Shown: piece by piece, positions 57,059 to 64,000 of the stretch
Layout of the letters: every line of letters begins with the position of its first letter
Numbering within the stretch: position 1 is the stretch's first letter
Assembly (NCBI RefSeq): GCF_003326675.1
Contig: NZ_JPWF01000003.1
Coordinates: 248,001 to 312,000, forward strand
DNA: 64,000 nt
Direction of reading: 5' to 3'
Origin: Thalassospira profundimaris
GTDB lineage: Bacteria > Pseudomonadota > Alphaproteobacteria > Rhodospirillales > Thalassospiraceae
Position numbers and translations under genes: made by a program
The notes under the pieces: model-generated
Database searches by the model: none
What the model saw: the letters and a program-made list of their open reading frames with translations, nothing else
Told to the model about the DNA's origin: nothing

Positions 57059-57583
57059 ATGCTTTCGCAGTCGGGCTATCCAAACAATTTGCTTCGTGCT
57101 TTCGAACAGGAACGTGAAAACCTGTTGCGTCTTGCTGCGCGCAGGTTGGGTGATTTGGAAGAAGCGCGCGATATTGTCCAGGACGCATTCATCCGTGCTG
57201 CGGGGGCATCGGATCAGTCGATTGATGATCGACCTGCCTATTTGCGGACCATCGTGATCAATCTGGTGCGTGATCGTATGCGCAGGCGCAATAGCGCGGG
57301 CGTGATGGTTGATCTTCAACAGGAAAGTGATCCGCTTGAATGGACAGCGGCAGATACCCCGTCTGTCGAACAGGTAATCTACCATCGTCAGCGGCTTGAA
57401 GCCTTTGAGAAAGCACTTAGAACCCTGACGCCGCGATCACGGGAAGTCTTCATCTTGCGAAAGTTGCATGGTAAGAGCCATGATGAAATCGCATCTGTGA
57501 CCGGACTGTCGCAGTCCGCGATTGAAAAGCACCTGTATCGTGCATTATCGGCATGCCGCGATATTCTGGAAAAACTCGACTAG
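57059..57583 (+). CDS. ECF sigma factor, FecI type
   Basis: 174 residues from the ATG at 57059; alternative TTG/GTG starts at 57002/57005 sit behind AAGG and add up to 19 Pro-rich residues. Region 2 is at about 12-80 (RRLGDLEEARDIVQDAFIRA and DRPAYLRTIVINLVRDRMRR). Region 4 is at about 115-170 (LTPRSREVFILRKLHGKSHDEIA). The next gene encodes a FecR protein three bases downstream and then a transducer-type TonB receptor, the classic surface-signalling set. Confidence 0.9.
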   Translation: MLSQSGYPNNLLRAFEQERENLLRLAARRLGDLEEARDIVQDAFIRAAGASDQSIDDRPAYLRTIVINLVRDRMRRRNSAGVMVDLQQESDPLEWTAADTPSVEQVIYHRQRLEAFEKALRTLTPRSREVFILRKLHGKSHDEIASVTGLSQSAIEKHLYRALSACRDILEKLD

Positions 57584-57586
57584 GCG

Positions 57587-58693
57587 ATGATTGTGAGTGA
57601 CAAGCCGCAACATTGGGACCGGGGCCCAGTCAGCGACAACCTGTCTGATCAAGACGAGGTTACTGATGCCCTGATGTCCGACGACCTGATGGATCTGGCG
57701 ATCGCTTGGCATGCCCGAAAGGGTGTAGACGATCCAAATTCCGACATTTATGCAGAATTCAGGGAATGGTGCCAGCGCAGCCCGGATCACCAGATTGCCG
57801 CGGACAAAGTAAATGCGTTCATGGCCGATGACGGGTTTAATAACCTGCTTGCCGGTTTGGAGGCAGAACTTCAGACGCAACCGGGCAGTCCGAATAAGCA
57901 GGCGCGAAAGCCGGCATCCCGGAATTTCGAACCGGCAGCATCCAGGACAAGACGCCTCGTGCGAAGGATGGGTCTGTTTGCCGGGATTGCGGCAACGCTT
58001 TCGGTTGCGGCTGTAATTGCCCTGAGCAGTCTGAATATTGCAGGGGGAGGTGACCGGGACCAGCGTCTGGTTGCGGAACGTTATGCTATTCACCAAACTC
58101 TTTCAGATGGCAGTCGGATCACACTGGCACCCGGAGCTGTTGTATCCTGGGCGATGACGTCTGAACAAAGACATCTTCACCTTGAAGAAGGTGCGATAAC
58201 AATCGAAGCATCTCCGGATAAAAACCGGCCAATGGTGGTTTCAACCGCATACAGTGATGTAACTGTTGTCGGTACGCAATTCATTGTCATCAGTGATCCG
58301 CACGGTGATGAAATTGGTGTGGCCGAGGGTATCGTTCGCGTTCGCGAACGTCAAAGTGGCGAATTTGGCGAAGTAACCCTGACAGCCGGACAGGGGATCA
58401 TATTGGATCAGACGGGCAAGCTGATCCGACGCGAAATAACAGCGGCACAAATTGAAAAAGTGTCCGAGGGATGGCGTCTGTTTGCATCAAAGCCCCTTGT
58501 CGATGTTGCGGCGGCAATTCGACGCCAAAGCGGTATAAAGCTTGTGATCGATCCGGGCGTTGCCGATCGTTTGGTGCGCGGGCGTCTTAATGTTGCAGAC
58601 GGCGAAAAGACCATCGGCCTTCTGGTCAAGTCTTTGAAAGTCAATCGATATGACTTGCCGTTCGGGTATGTCCTGTTGACGGATCGCATCTGA
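57587..58693 (+). CDS. FecR-type anti-sigma/signal transducer
   Basis: 368 residues. N-terminal cytosolic sigma-binding segment (DUF4880-like, about 33-80: AIAWHARKGVDDP, FREWCQRSPDHQIAADKV). One membrane helix at about 128-150. The periplasmic FecR domain has SDGSRITLAPGAVVSW and VVGTQFIV, and a C-terminal STN-like part (DVAAAIRRQSGIKLVID). Relays the receptor signal across the inner membrane. Confidence 0.9.
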   Translation: MIVSDKPQHWDRGPVSDNLSDQDEVTDALMSDDLMDLAIAWHARKGVDDPNSDIYAEFREWCQRSPDHQIAADKVNAFMADDGFNNLLAGLEAELQTQPGSPNKQARKPASRNFEPAASRTRRLVRRMGLFAGIAATLSVAAVIALSSLNIAGGGDRDQRLVAERYAIHQTLSDGSRITLAPGAVVSWAMTSEQRHLHLEEGAITIEASPDKNRPMVVSTAYSDVTVVGTQFIVISDPHGDEIGVAEGIVRVRERQSGEFGEVTLTAGQGIILDQTGKLIRREITAAQIEKVSEGWRLFASKPLVDVAAAIRRQSGIKLVIDPGVADRLVRGRLNVADGEKTIGLLVKSLKVNRYDLPFGYVLLTDRI

Positions 58694-58793
58694 TTTTCCC
58701 GATAAATGCTGCCCTGATTTCCCCTGGGTTTGGGCTTCTTTCAAAAAAGTAAGAAAAATCTGTCCGGTTTGTCTGATACGTCGCGTCCGTATT

Positions 58794-58808
58794 TGCGAGT
58801 GATACGCA
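58794..58808. promoter_or_regulatory. Candidate iron-regulator (Fur-type 7-1-7) box before the receptor
   Basis: TGCGAGT-G-ATACGCA, inside the longer inverted repeat TTGCG-N7-CGCAA (58793-58809). It resembles the TGCGAAT-n-ATTCGCA form of Fur box and shares its half site with the repeat at 56962. It lies 25 bases before the receptor ATG. Confidence 0.5.
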
Positions 58809-58832
58809 ATAACGGATATCAGGCGACATCTG

Positions 58833-61739
58833 ATGACTATGAATAACGGGGTTTCCGACTTGATGCTTTGCTCCAGTAAGTCGGACGGGGGGAAGAAATG
58901 GAAGCTTATGTCAGGGGTGGCATGTGCTTCCATGCTGATTGCGATCTTTGGTGTTTCTGCTCATGCCCAACAATCAGGGCCCGCGGCAAACACAGGTGTC
59001 ACACCTGAAACCGAAAATACCCCGGCCATTATCGTTACCAAGTATCCGTTCGATATTCCGGCGCAGCCCTTGATGCAGGCTTTGGAAAAAATCTCTGAGC
59101 TTACGGGGCATCCTTTTTCCGCAGTCGACGGGGTGAACCTTGCCCAGGATGGCAATGCGCTTTCGGGAACGTTTGATTTGCAATCAGCGCTTCAGGCTTT
59201 GTTCGATGGAACCGACCTGACCTTTTCGCTGATCAACGGTCAAATTGTCGTTCTTGAACGCTATGCCCCGGAAACGAATGACGAAACCATGACGGCCCCG
59301 ATTGTGGTGCAGGCCAGTCGGGCACCGGGTGTTGCGCTGGGATCGGGTTCTGCCAGTGGGTCGACGGTTTACAGCTCGGAACTGATCAAGGGATTTGTTC
59401 AGGGCAATAACGATCCAAACATGATTTTTCGCGCCAATCCGAATGTTCAGTATGTGGCGCCGGGACAGCGTGACGATGGTGCTTCGGCAACAGCCGAACA
59501 AGATTTGCGTCCGCAAACTCTGAGCATTTCAGGCGGGGCAATTGATCAAAACAATATCCGGCTTGACGGGATTGGCATCAATTCAATTGGCGGTACGGAT
59601 TCAAGTTACAACGGTGAAAGCAACCTGCCTGACGATGATAAAAGCTCGATCAATGCGGATGATCTTTACGGGCTGCACCCGCAAAGTGTCTATGTCAGCG
59701 CATCGATCCTGGAGCAGGCTGAGATTCTTGATAGTAACGTCTCGGCCAAATATGGCGGCTTTCAAGGTGGTGTAATCAATTACACGGTCATGGACCCAAG
59801 CGACACACCAACTTTTTCGGCCAATATCAGCCGGGCTGGGTCGAACTGGACGGACTATCATCTCAAATCTGAGGATACGCCGGATACAGAGGCACGCGAA
59901 CCGCGATTTAGTCGCCTGAATTTTGGGTCCCATGCCAGTGGGCCTGTTGCCGAAAACTGGGGGCTGTTGTTGTCGGCAGAACGCAAGACGGCAGAAACAA
60001 CCAAAACAGCAGGTGATGACTATTTCGGGCGCCAGGTAACGACCCAAAGTGAAGCCGACAACATTCTGGGCAAGCTGCAATTCAAAGGTGACAACGGGGT
60101 CAAACTGACGACCCAGATTATCTACGCACCTTACACGCAGGAATGGGCGGCGACCGAAAACTATAACAGCGAGATGGATATTACCGGCGACGGGGTCAGC
60201 ACCTATGTCGGACTTGAAACGCCCATCGACTATGAAGGTTTCGGTTTCTCGAACCTGAAACTCGATACCAAGCTGTCTTTCAATACATCGCAAAACGCCC
60301 GGGAGTCCGAAAGCAACATTCGGCGACAGATCCGTTCAGGCGTAGCCGGTTCCAAGTACGAGAATTTATGTGGTGCAACCAACTGCTATGACGGCTGGTA
60401 TGGTGATCTGAGCCAAACCGAGCAGGATCTGGGATATACCGCTGATTTGACGGGGGACTTGTGGGGGGGAGATGTTCTGGTCGGCGCCGATCTGCACACC
60501 ATTCGTGCCAACCGTCGGCGTCCTGAAGATGTTTTCTATTACTACTCGACTTCGGTGAACAGCAACATTGTCTGTGCTGATGCTGACGATGTTGCTTGCG
60601 ATGATGGTGACCAGGTATCAAGACGGCGCGTCAAGTATAACAGTTTTTCGGGCACGACAAGCTTCGCCACCGGGGCACTTTATGCCGAATACGGAATGCT
60701 TTTTGATGCAGTTCCGTTCGGAGAACTCGAAGTGCGTCCGGGACTTCGTCTGGAACGCGAGACTTTTCTTGGCAATACCAATCTGGCGCCGCGTTTTAAT
60801 GCGACCTATTACACCGATTGGGACATCAGCTTCACGGCCGGCTGGAACCGCTATTATTCTGCAAATATGCTAAGTTATGCCCTGCGTGATGCAACACCGG
60901 CCACCACTGTCGAAAGCCGTACGGGCACGACCAGCGGGACCGACATCATTTACTCTGACGACTGGTCATATTTGTCGTCGGGGACGAAATACAACTTCAG
61001 TGGTGCGGGCCTCAAAACCCCCTTTACCGATGAACGTACTGCTGCCGTTTCCTTTCCCTTGCCGTTCCTTGGTGGAACAACGCGCCTGAAATGGATCGAG
61101 CGCGAAGGCAAAGACCAGTTTGCGCGCGATTCAACAGACAGCAGTCTTTCGACCTATACCCTGTCAAACGACGGATCGAGTTCCTATTCGTCCTATTCGG
61201 TTGAATGGAGCAAGCAGATCGGTGGCGACCCGTGGGGTGGTCGTCATGCTTTCAGTATCAATGGTCAATATTCCGAACGGCGTACGTCAAACAACACCTA
61301 TTACGTTACCAGCGACGAGGACGAAGGGGTCTACTACAAAGGTAACGTGATCCAGACGATGGATTTGAATGTTCTGACCGGAAATCTCGACGAACCGATC
61401 ATGTTCAACGCCACTTTGTATTCCAGTTACCTTGATGACAGTCTGCGTACGGGCCTGACAGGGCGGTACACGATGGGCTATGACACGATCAAGGATAGCG
61501 GATCGAATATTACGGTCGATGGCGAGTCTTATGACATCTACGAAGACGGCTATAACAAGGCCCGCTTCGATTTGGATATGACGCTTGATTACGACGTCAT
61601 CCGTGAAGAACACGGTGTTCTTACGCTCAATGCCTCGATTGACAATGTGCTCAATCGCGGGGGGAACCACACGCTGTCATCGGCGAACCCCTATCGCAAA
61701 GGCCGGACGTTCTGGCTTGGCCTCACATACACCTACTGA
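58833..61739 (+). CDS. TonB-dependent transducer-type receptor with STN domain
   Basis: 968 residues. A signal peptide ends near AHA at residues 43-45 (core CASMLIAIFGVSA). An STN domain at about 70-140 (FDIPAQPLMQALEKISELTG, FDLQSALQALFDGTDL) is the part that talks to FecR. A possible TonB box lies near TAPIVVQAS, then the plug (SISGGAIDQNNIRLDGIGINS) and a beta-barrel ending in the aromatic LGLTYTY. Two short disulfide-like loops are visible (CGATNC and CADADDVAC). The ligand is unknown; the divergent plug means it is not an obvious siderophore receptor. The 139 bases upstream hold an iron-box-like repeat. Confidence 0.88.
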   Translation: MTMNNGVSDLMLCSSKSDGGKKWKLMSGVACASMLIAIFGVSAHAQQSGPAANTGVTPETENTPAIIVTKYPFDIPAQPLMQALEKISELTGHPFSAVDGVNLAQDGNALSGTFDLQSALQALFDGTDLTFSLINGQIVVLERYAPETNDETMTAPIVVQASRAPGVALGSGSASGSTVYSSELIKGFVQGNNDPNMIFRANPNVQYVAPGQRDDGASATAEQDLRPQTLSISGGAIDQNNIRLDGIGINSIGGTDSSYNGESNLPDDDKSSINADDLYGLHPQSVYVSASILEQAEILDSNVSAKYGGFQGGVINYTVMDPSDTPTFSANISRAGSNWTDYHLKSEDTPDTEAREPRFSRLNFGSHASGPVAENWGLLLSAERKTAETTKTAGDDYFGRQVTTQSEADNILGKLQFKGDNGVKLTTQIIYAPYTQEWAATENYNSEMDITGDGVSTYVGLETPIDYEGFGFSNLKLDTKLSFNTSQNARESESNIRRQIRSGVAGSKYENLCGATNCYDGWYGDLSQTEQDLGYTADLTGDLWGGDVLVGADLHTIRANRRRPEDVFYYYSTSVNSNIVCADADDVACDDGDQVSRRRVKYNSFSGTTSFATGALYAEYGMLFDAVPFGELEVRPGLRLERETFLGNTNLAPRFNATYYTDWDISFTAGWNRYYSANMLSYALRDATPATTVESRTGTTSGTDIIYSDDWSYLSSGTKYNFSGAGLKTPFTDERTAAVSFPLPFLGGTTRLKWIEREGKDQFARDSTDSSLSTYTLSNDGSSSYSSYSVEWSKQIGGDPWGGRHAFSINGQYSERRTSNNTYYVTSDEDEGVYYKGNVIQTMDLNVLTGNLDEPIMFNATLYSSYLDDSLRTGLTGRYTMGYDTIKDSGSNITVDGESYDIYEDGYNKARFDLDMTLDYDVIREEHGVLTLNASIDNVLNRGGNHTLSSANPYRKGRTFWLGLTYTY

Positions 61740-61806
61740 AATTTCCACAGTTGGCACGCCAGCTTTGCGCTGGTGCGCCTTTCTTTGTCCAAAGGGAATA
61801 CCCGCA

Positions 61807-63339
61807 ATGAGAGTTTCGATATCCCGTCTGATCGCCATTGGCATGGTGTCAGGTTTGTTGGCAATGCCGGGCATTGGCATGCCGTCGCCATCCTTCGCCG
61901 CGACCGGCGAAACCATCCTTTCCGATATCTACAAGGATATCTCGATGGGGGTGGTGCGTATCAATGTGGTCAAGAAAAGCTACAACGAGATCGTCGCTGA
62001 AGAACGCGAGAAAAAAGAAAATGGCGAAGATTTCTGGCTTCCCCCGGACGAGCGCCGCAAAGATGACAATGATGACGAAGATGAAAAGGAAGACCCGAAC
62101 GAACCCAAACATGACTGGGAAAAACAGCGTCGCAACAAAGCGACCGGGACAGGTTTCTTTGTCTCGCATGATGGTCTGATCGTTACCAACGAACATGTGG
62201 TGCGTGATGGTATGCGATTTATCGTTGTCCTGAATGATGATCGTCGTCTTCCGGCAACACTGGTCGGCAAGGACTTCCTGACCGATCTTGCCGTCCTTAA
62301 GGTCGACATGCCAGATGGCGTGACGCCGCTGAAATGGGGCAGTGCGCATGCCAGTGCAATCGGCGATGAGGTTTTTGCGGTTGGTTATCCGTACGGGTTT
62401 GATCAAAGTCTGACCACCGGGGTTATTTCCGGCAAGCAGCGTGAACTGAGCAAAGGGCAATATAACCCTTACATTCAGACCGATACTGCTGTGAATAAGG
62501 GGAATTCCGGCGGGCCGCTTTTGTCGATGGATGGCAAGGTGATTGGCGTGAACTCAGCACTTTATACCCGCTCTGGCGGGAACGAAGGACTGGCGTTTTC
62601 GATCCCGTCTGAACATGCACAGGGCATCATCAAGCTGTTGATCGCAGATGGCGAGATCAAGCGCAGCTGGTTTGGCATCGGTTATAGCGAAGTCAAAAAA
62701 GGCATGGGCAAGCTTCTTGGGATGGATCGCGACGAAGGCATGTTGATCGCGCGCGCGCCTGATGATGAACCTGCTTACAAGGCCGGTATTCGGGCCGGTG
62801 ACGTGATTGTCGCCGTCAATGGCGAAAGTGTTAAATCCCGGATGAGTTTCCGGATGCAGGCGGCAATGGTCAAAGGCGAAACCACTGTGACGGTCTGGCG
62901 TCATAACGGATATCGCAGCTTTACCCTGATCCCTGACGACATGGATGAAGCCAAATCCCGTCGTCGCGCACAGGAACGCGAAAAACTGGGGATTGGTGAT
63001 AACAAGAAGGATGATGGCCGGATGGAAATCATGGGTATGGATCTCGTACCTGCCAATGAAAAGGCCTGGAAGAAGCTTGAGCTTCCGGTCGGAACAACCG
63101 GTCTTGTCGTCGACCGCATGGAAACCATGAGCCAGGCATCACGTGCCGGTTTTGATAAGGGTGATTTTATCACGCAGGTAAATGATACTTCCATGGTTAC
63201 CCCCGAAGATTTTGAAAAGATCATGCAGGCGGCGCTGGATGAAAACGCCCAGTATGTTCTGGTGCGTTATGTGCGCAAGGGTGAAGACCGGGTTCGCATG
63301 ATGGACGTGCTTGAGATGATCAATCTCGAAGCATACTGA
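61807..63339 (+). CDS. Secreted HtrA-like serine protease with two PDZ domains and acidic insertion
   Basis: 510 residues from the ATG at 61807 (AAAGGGAA upstream). Signal peptide to about residue 35. A highly charged insertion (about 60-105: REKKENGEDFW, DDNDDEDEKEDPNEP) precedes the trypsin-like domain with His in TNEHVV, Asp in TDLAVLKVD and Ser in GNSGGPL. PDZ domains are at about 280-370 and 410-500. Unlike the Do protease at 33658 it is charged near the N-terminus and has an atypical PDZ spacing. It begins 67 bases after the receptor gene on the same strand, so it is probably part of the FecIR-receptor operon. Confidence 0.88.
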   Translation: MRVSISRLIAIGMVSGLLAMPGIGMPSPSFAATGETILSDIYKDISMGVVRINVVKKSYNEIVAEEREKKENGEDFWLPPDERRKDDNDDEDEKEDPNEPKHDWEKQRRNKATGTGFFVSHDGLIVTNEHVVRDGMRFIVVLNDDRRLPATLVGKDFLTDLAVLKVDMPDGVTPLKWGSAHASAIGDEVFAVGYPYGFDQSLTTGVISGKQRELSKGQYNPYIQTDTAVNKGNSGGPLLSMDGKVIGVNSALYTRSGGNEGLAFSIPSEHAQGIIKLLIADGEIKRSWFGIGYSEVKKGMGKLLGMDRDEGMLIARAPDDEPAYKAGIRAGDVIVAVNGESVKSRMSFRMQAAMVKGETTVTVWRHNGYRSFTLIPDDMDEAKSRRRAQEREKLGIGDNKKDDGRMEIMGMDLVPANEKAWKKLELPVGTTGLVVDRMETMSQASRAGFDKGDFITQVNDTSMVTPEDFEKIMQAALDENAQYVLVRYVRKGEDRVRMMDVLEMINLEAY

Positions 63340-63356
63340 TAGGGACACATTTTCCG

Positions 63357-63390
63357 CCAGCGGGCCGTCCTGATCGGGATGGCTCGCTGG
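63357..63390 (+). terminator. Imperfect hairpin after the protease gene
   Basis: CCAGCG (63357-63362) with CGCTGG (63385-63390), with further internal pairs (GCC/GGC, TCC/GGA). There is no strong T run, so termination is uncertain. Confidence 0.4.
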
Positions 63391-63412
63391 CTGATCATTT
63401 GCACTGAACTAT

Positions 63413-63443
63413 CCTTAAAAAAAAGACCGCCACAAGGACGGTC
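63413..63443 (-). terminator. Intrinsic terminator after the ABC ATPase gene
   Basis: GACCG (63425-63429) with CGGTC (63439-63443), extended by neighbouring pairs, and an eight-T run on the minus strand. Confidence 0.7.
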
Positions 63444-63480
63444 CATCAAGTTCAGGGTGCAATTTATGGGGGCTTCTTAT

Positions 63481-64000
63481 TCAGATGCTTTCATGAAAAT
63501 GACAGGCGACTTCCTGGTTGCTTGATACATGTTCAAGCTTTGGTGTTTCCCTAGCGCATTGGTCTTTGGCAAAGGGACAGCGCGTTCTGAAAACACATCC
63601 CGATGGCGGCGAAAGCGGACTGGGCAAATCGCCGGTCAGAACGATGCGCTCCTTGTTGCGTTCGATCTCGGGATCGGGGATCGGAACCGCTGAAATCAGC
63701 GCCTTGGTATAGGGATGTTTCGGGGCGGCATAGATGCTGTCACGATCGGCCAGTTCCATGACGTTGCCGAGATACAGCACCATGATCCGGTGACAGATAT
63801 GGCGAACAATCGACAGGTCATGGCTGATGAAAATCAGGGACAGGTCAAATTCGCGCTGCAATTCCTGCAACAGATTGACGATTTGCGCCTGAATGGAGAC
63901 ATCAAGTGCCGAAACCGGTTCGTCACAGACGATCAGTTTCGGTTCAAGGATCATGGCACGTGCAATGCCGATGCGCTGGCACTGACCACCCGAAAATTCA
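63481..64000 (-). CDS. Oligopeptide/dipeptide ABC transporter ATPase, 3' part, cut by window end
   Basis: The frame continues past the right edge; reading from 64000 it starts [19 protein letters not shown], the ABC signature region, so the Walker A half lies outside. Walker B ([12 protein letters not shown]), the H-loop (FISHDLSIV) and the C-terminal OppF/DppF tail ([27 protein letters not shown]) are visible. The signature carries Cys where SGGQRQR is usual. It powers uptake of peptides; the specific substrate is unknown. Confidence 0.9.
   Translation of the reverse strand, partial: EFSGGQCQRIGIARAMILEPKLIVCDEPVSALDVSIQAQIVNLLQELQREFDLSLIFISHDLSIVRHICHRIMVLYLGNVMELADRDSIYAAPKHPYTKALISAVPIPDPEIERNKERIVLTGDLPSPLSPPSGCVFRTRCPFAKDQCARETPKLEHVSSNQEVACHFHESI

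Overview
The window reads as chromosomal DNA of a free-living, probably marine alphaproteobacterium of the Rhodospirillales type; the gene order and protein style resemble Thalassospira, but this is an inference without a database search. The main support is the block dcd-murA-hisG-hisD-UPF0262-LMW phosphatase-infA-maf-RNase E/G-yacG. It is joined by short-form HisG, a separate PurS/PurQ/PurL enzyme, the DUF1476 (F1-ATPase zeta inhibitor) protein, and MocR, FecIR and GAF/HD-GYP regulators. Genes are dense on both strands, and many convergent pairs are separated by clean intrinsic terminators. No insertion sequence, phage module or CRISPR array was seen.

Layout. 1-9.1 kb: 3' part of an asparagine synthase, a DUF1232 membrane protein, an AcuI-like reductase, a REC-PAS-kinase-REC hybrid kinase converging on a LuxR-type response regulator, a SprA-like protein with a degenerate zinc motif, a UDP-glucuronate epimerase-like enzyme and a polysaccharide flippase. 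9.1-18.4 kb: three identical tandem tRNA-Thr genes, then the housekeeping block listed above, ending in tRNA-Phe. 18.5-27.8 kb: a secreted Ntn acylase, CYTH-CHAD protein, photolyase, a MocR regulator divergent from a flavin-binding split-barrel protein, pseudouridine-5'-phosphate glycosidase and an MFS carrier. 27.8-39.3 kb: ilvB-ilvN-ilvC, miaA, serB, a Do-type protease, DUF2065, hflK-hflC and mrp. 39.3-49.8 kb: a membrane protein and an MmyB-like XRE regulator diverging around a perfect palindrome, a periplasmic binding protein, purC-purS-purQ-purL, a TANGO2-like protein, the zeta inhibitor, a second LuxR-type regulator, a CTP-synthase-like amidotransferase and an EamA exporter. 49.9-54.9 kb: a LysR regulator, then an AT-richer accessory stretch (PEBP-like protein, maleate isomerase-like enzyme, GntR regulator), then purB. 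55-64 kb: a GAF/HD-GYP protein with a large insertion, a FecI-FecR-receptor-protease locus, and the 3' end of a peptide ABC transporter ATPase gene.

How the genes work together. Branched-chain amino acid synthesis (ilvBNC), histidine synthesis (hisG, hisD), purine synthesis (purC, purS, purQ, purL, purB), serine synthesis (serB) and murein precursor synthesis (murA) cover core anabolism. HflK/HflC and a Do protease form an envelope quality-control group. The most unusual unit is at 57-63.3 kb: an ECF sigma factor, a FecR-type anti-sigma factor, a transducer-type TonB receptor with an N-terminal STN domain, and a secreted two-PDZ serine protease with a long acidic insertion. Two sequences resembling iron-regulator boxes precede the sigma factor and the receptor. 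I read it as a candidate protease-coupled, surface-signalled uptake system, probably for iron; its ligand cannot be told from sequence.
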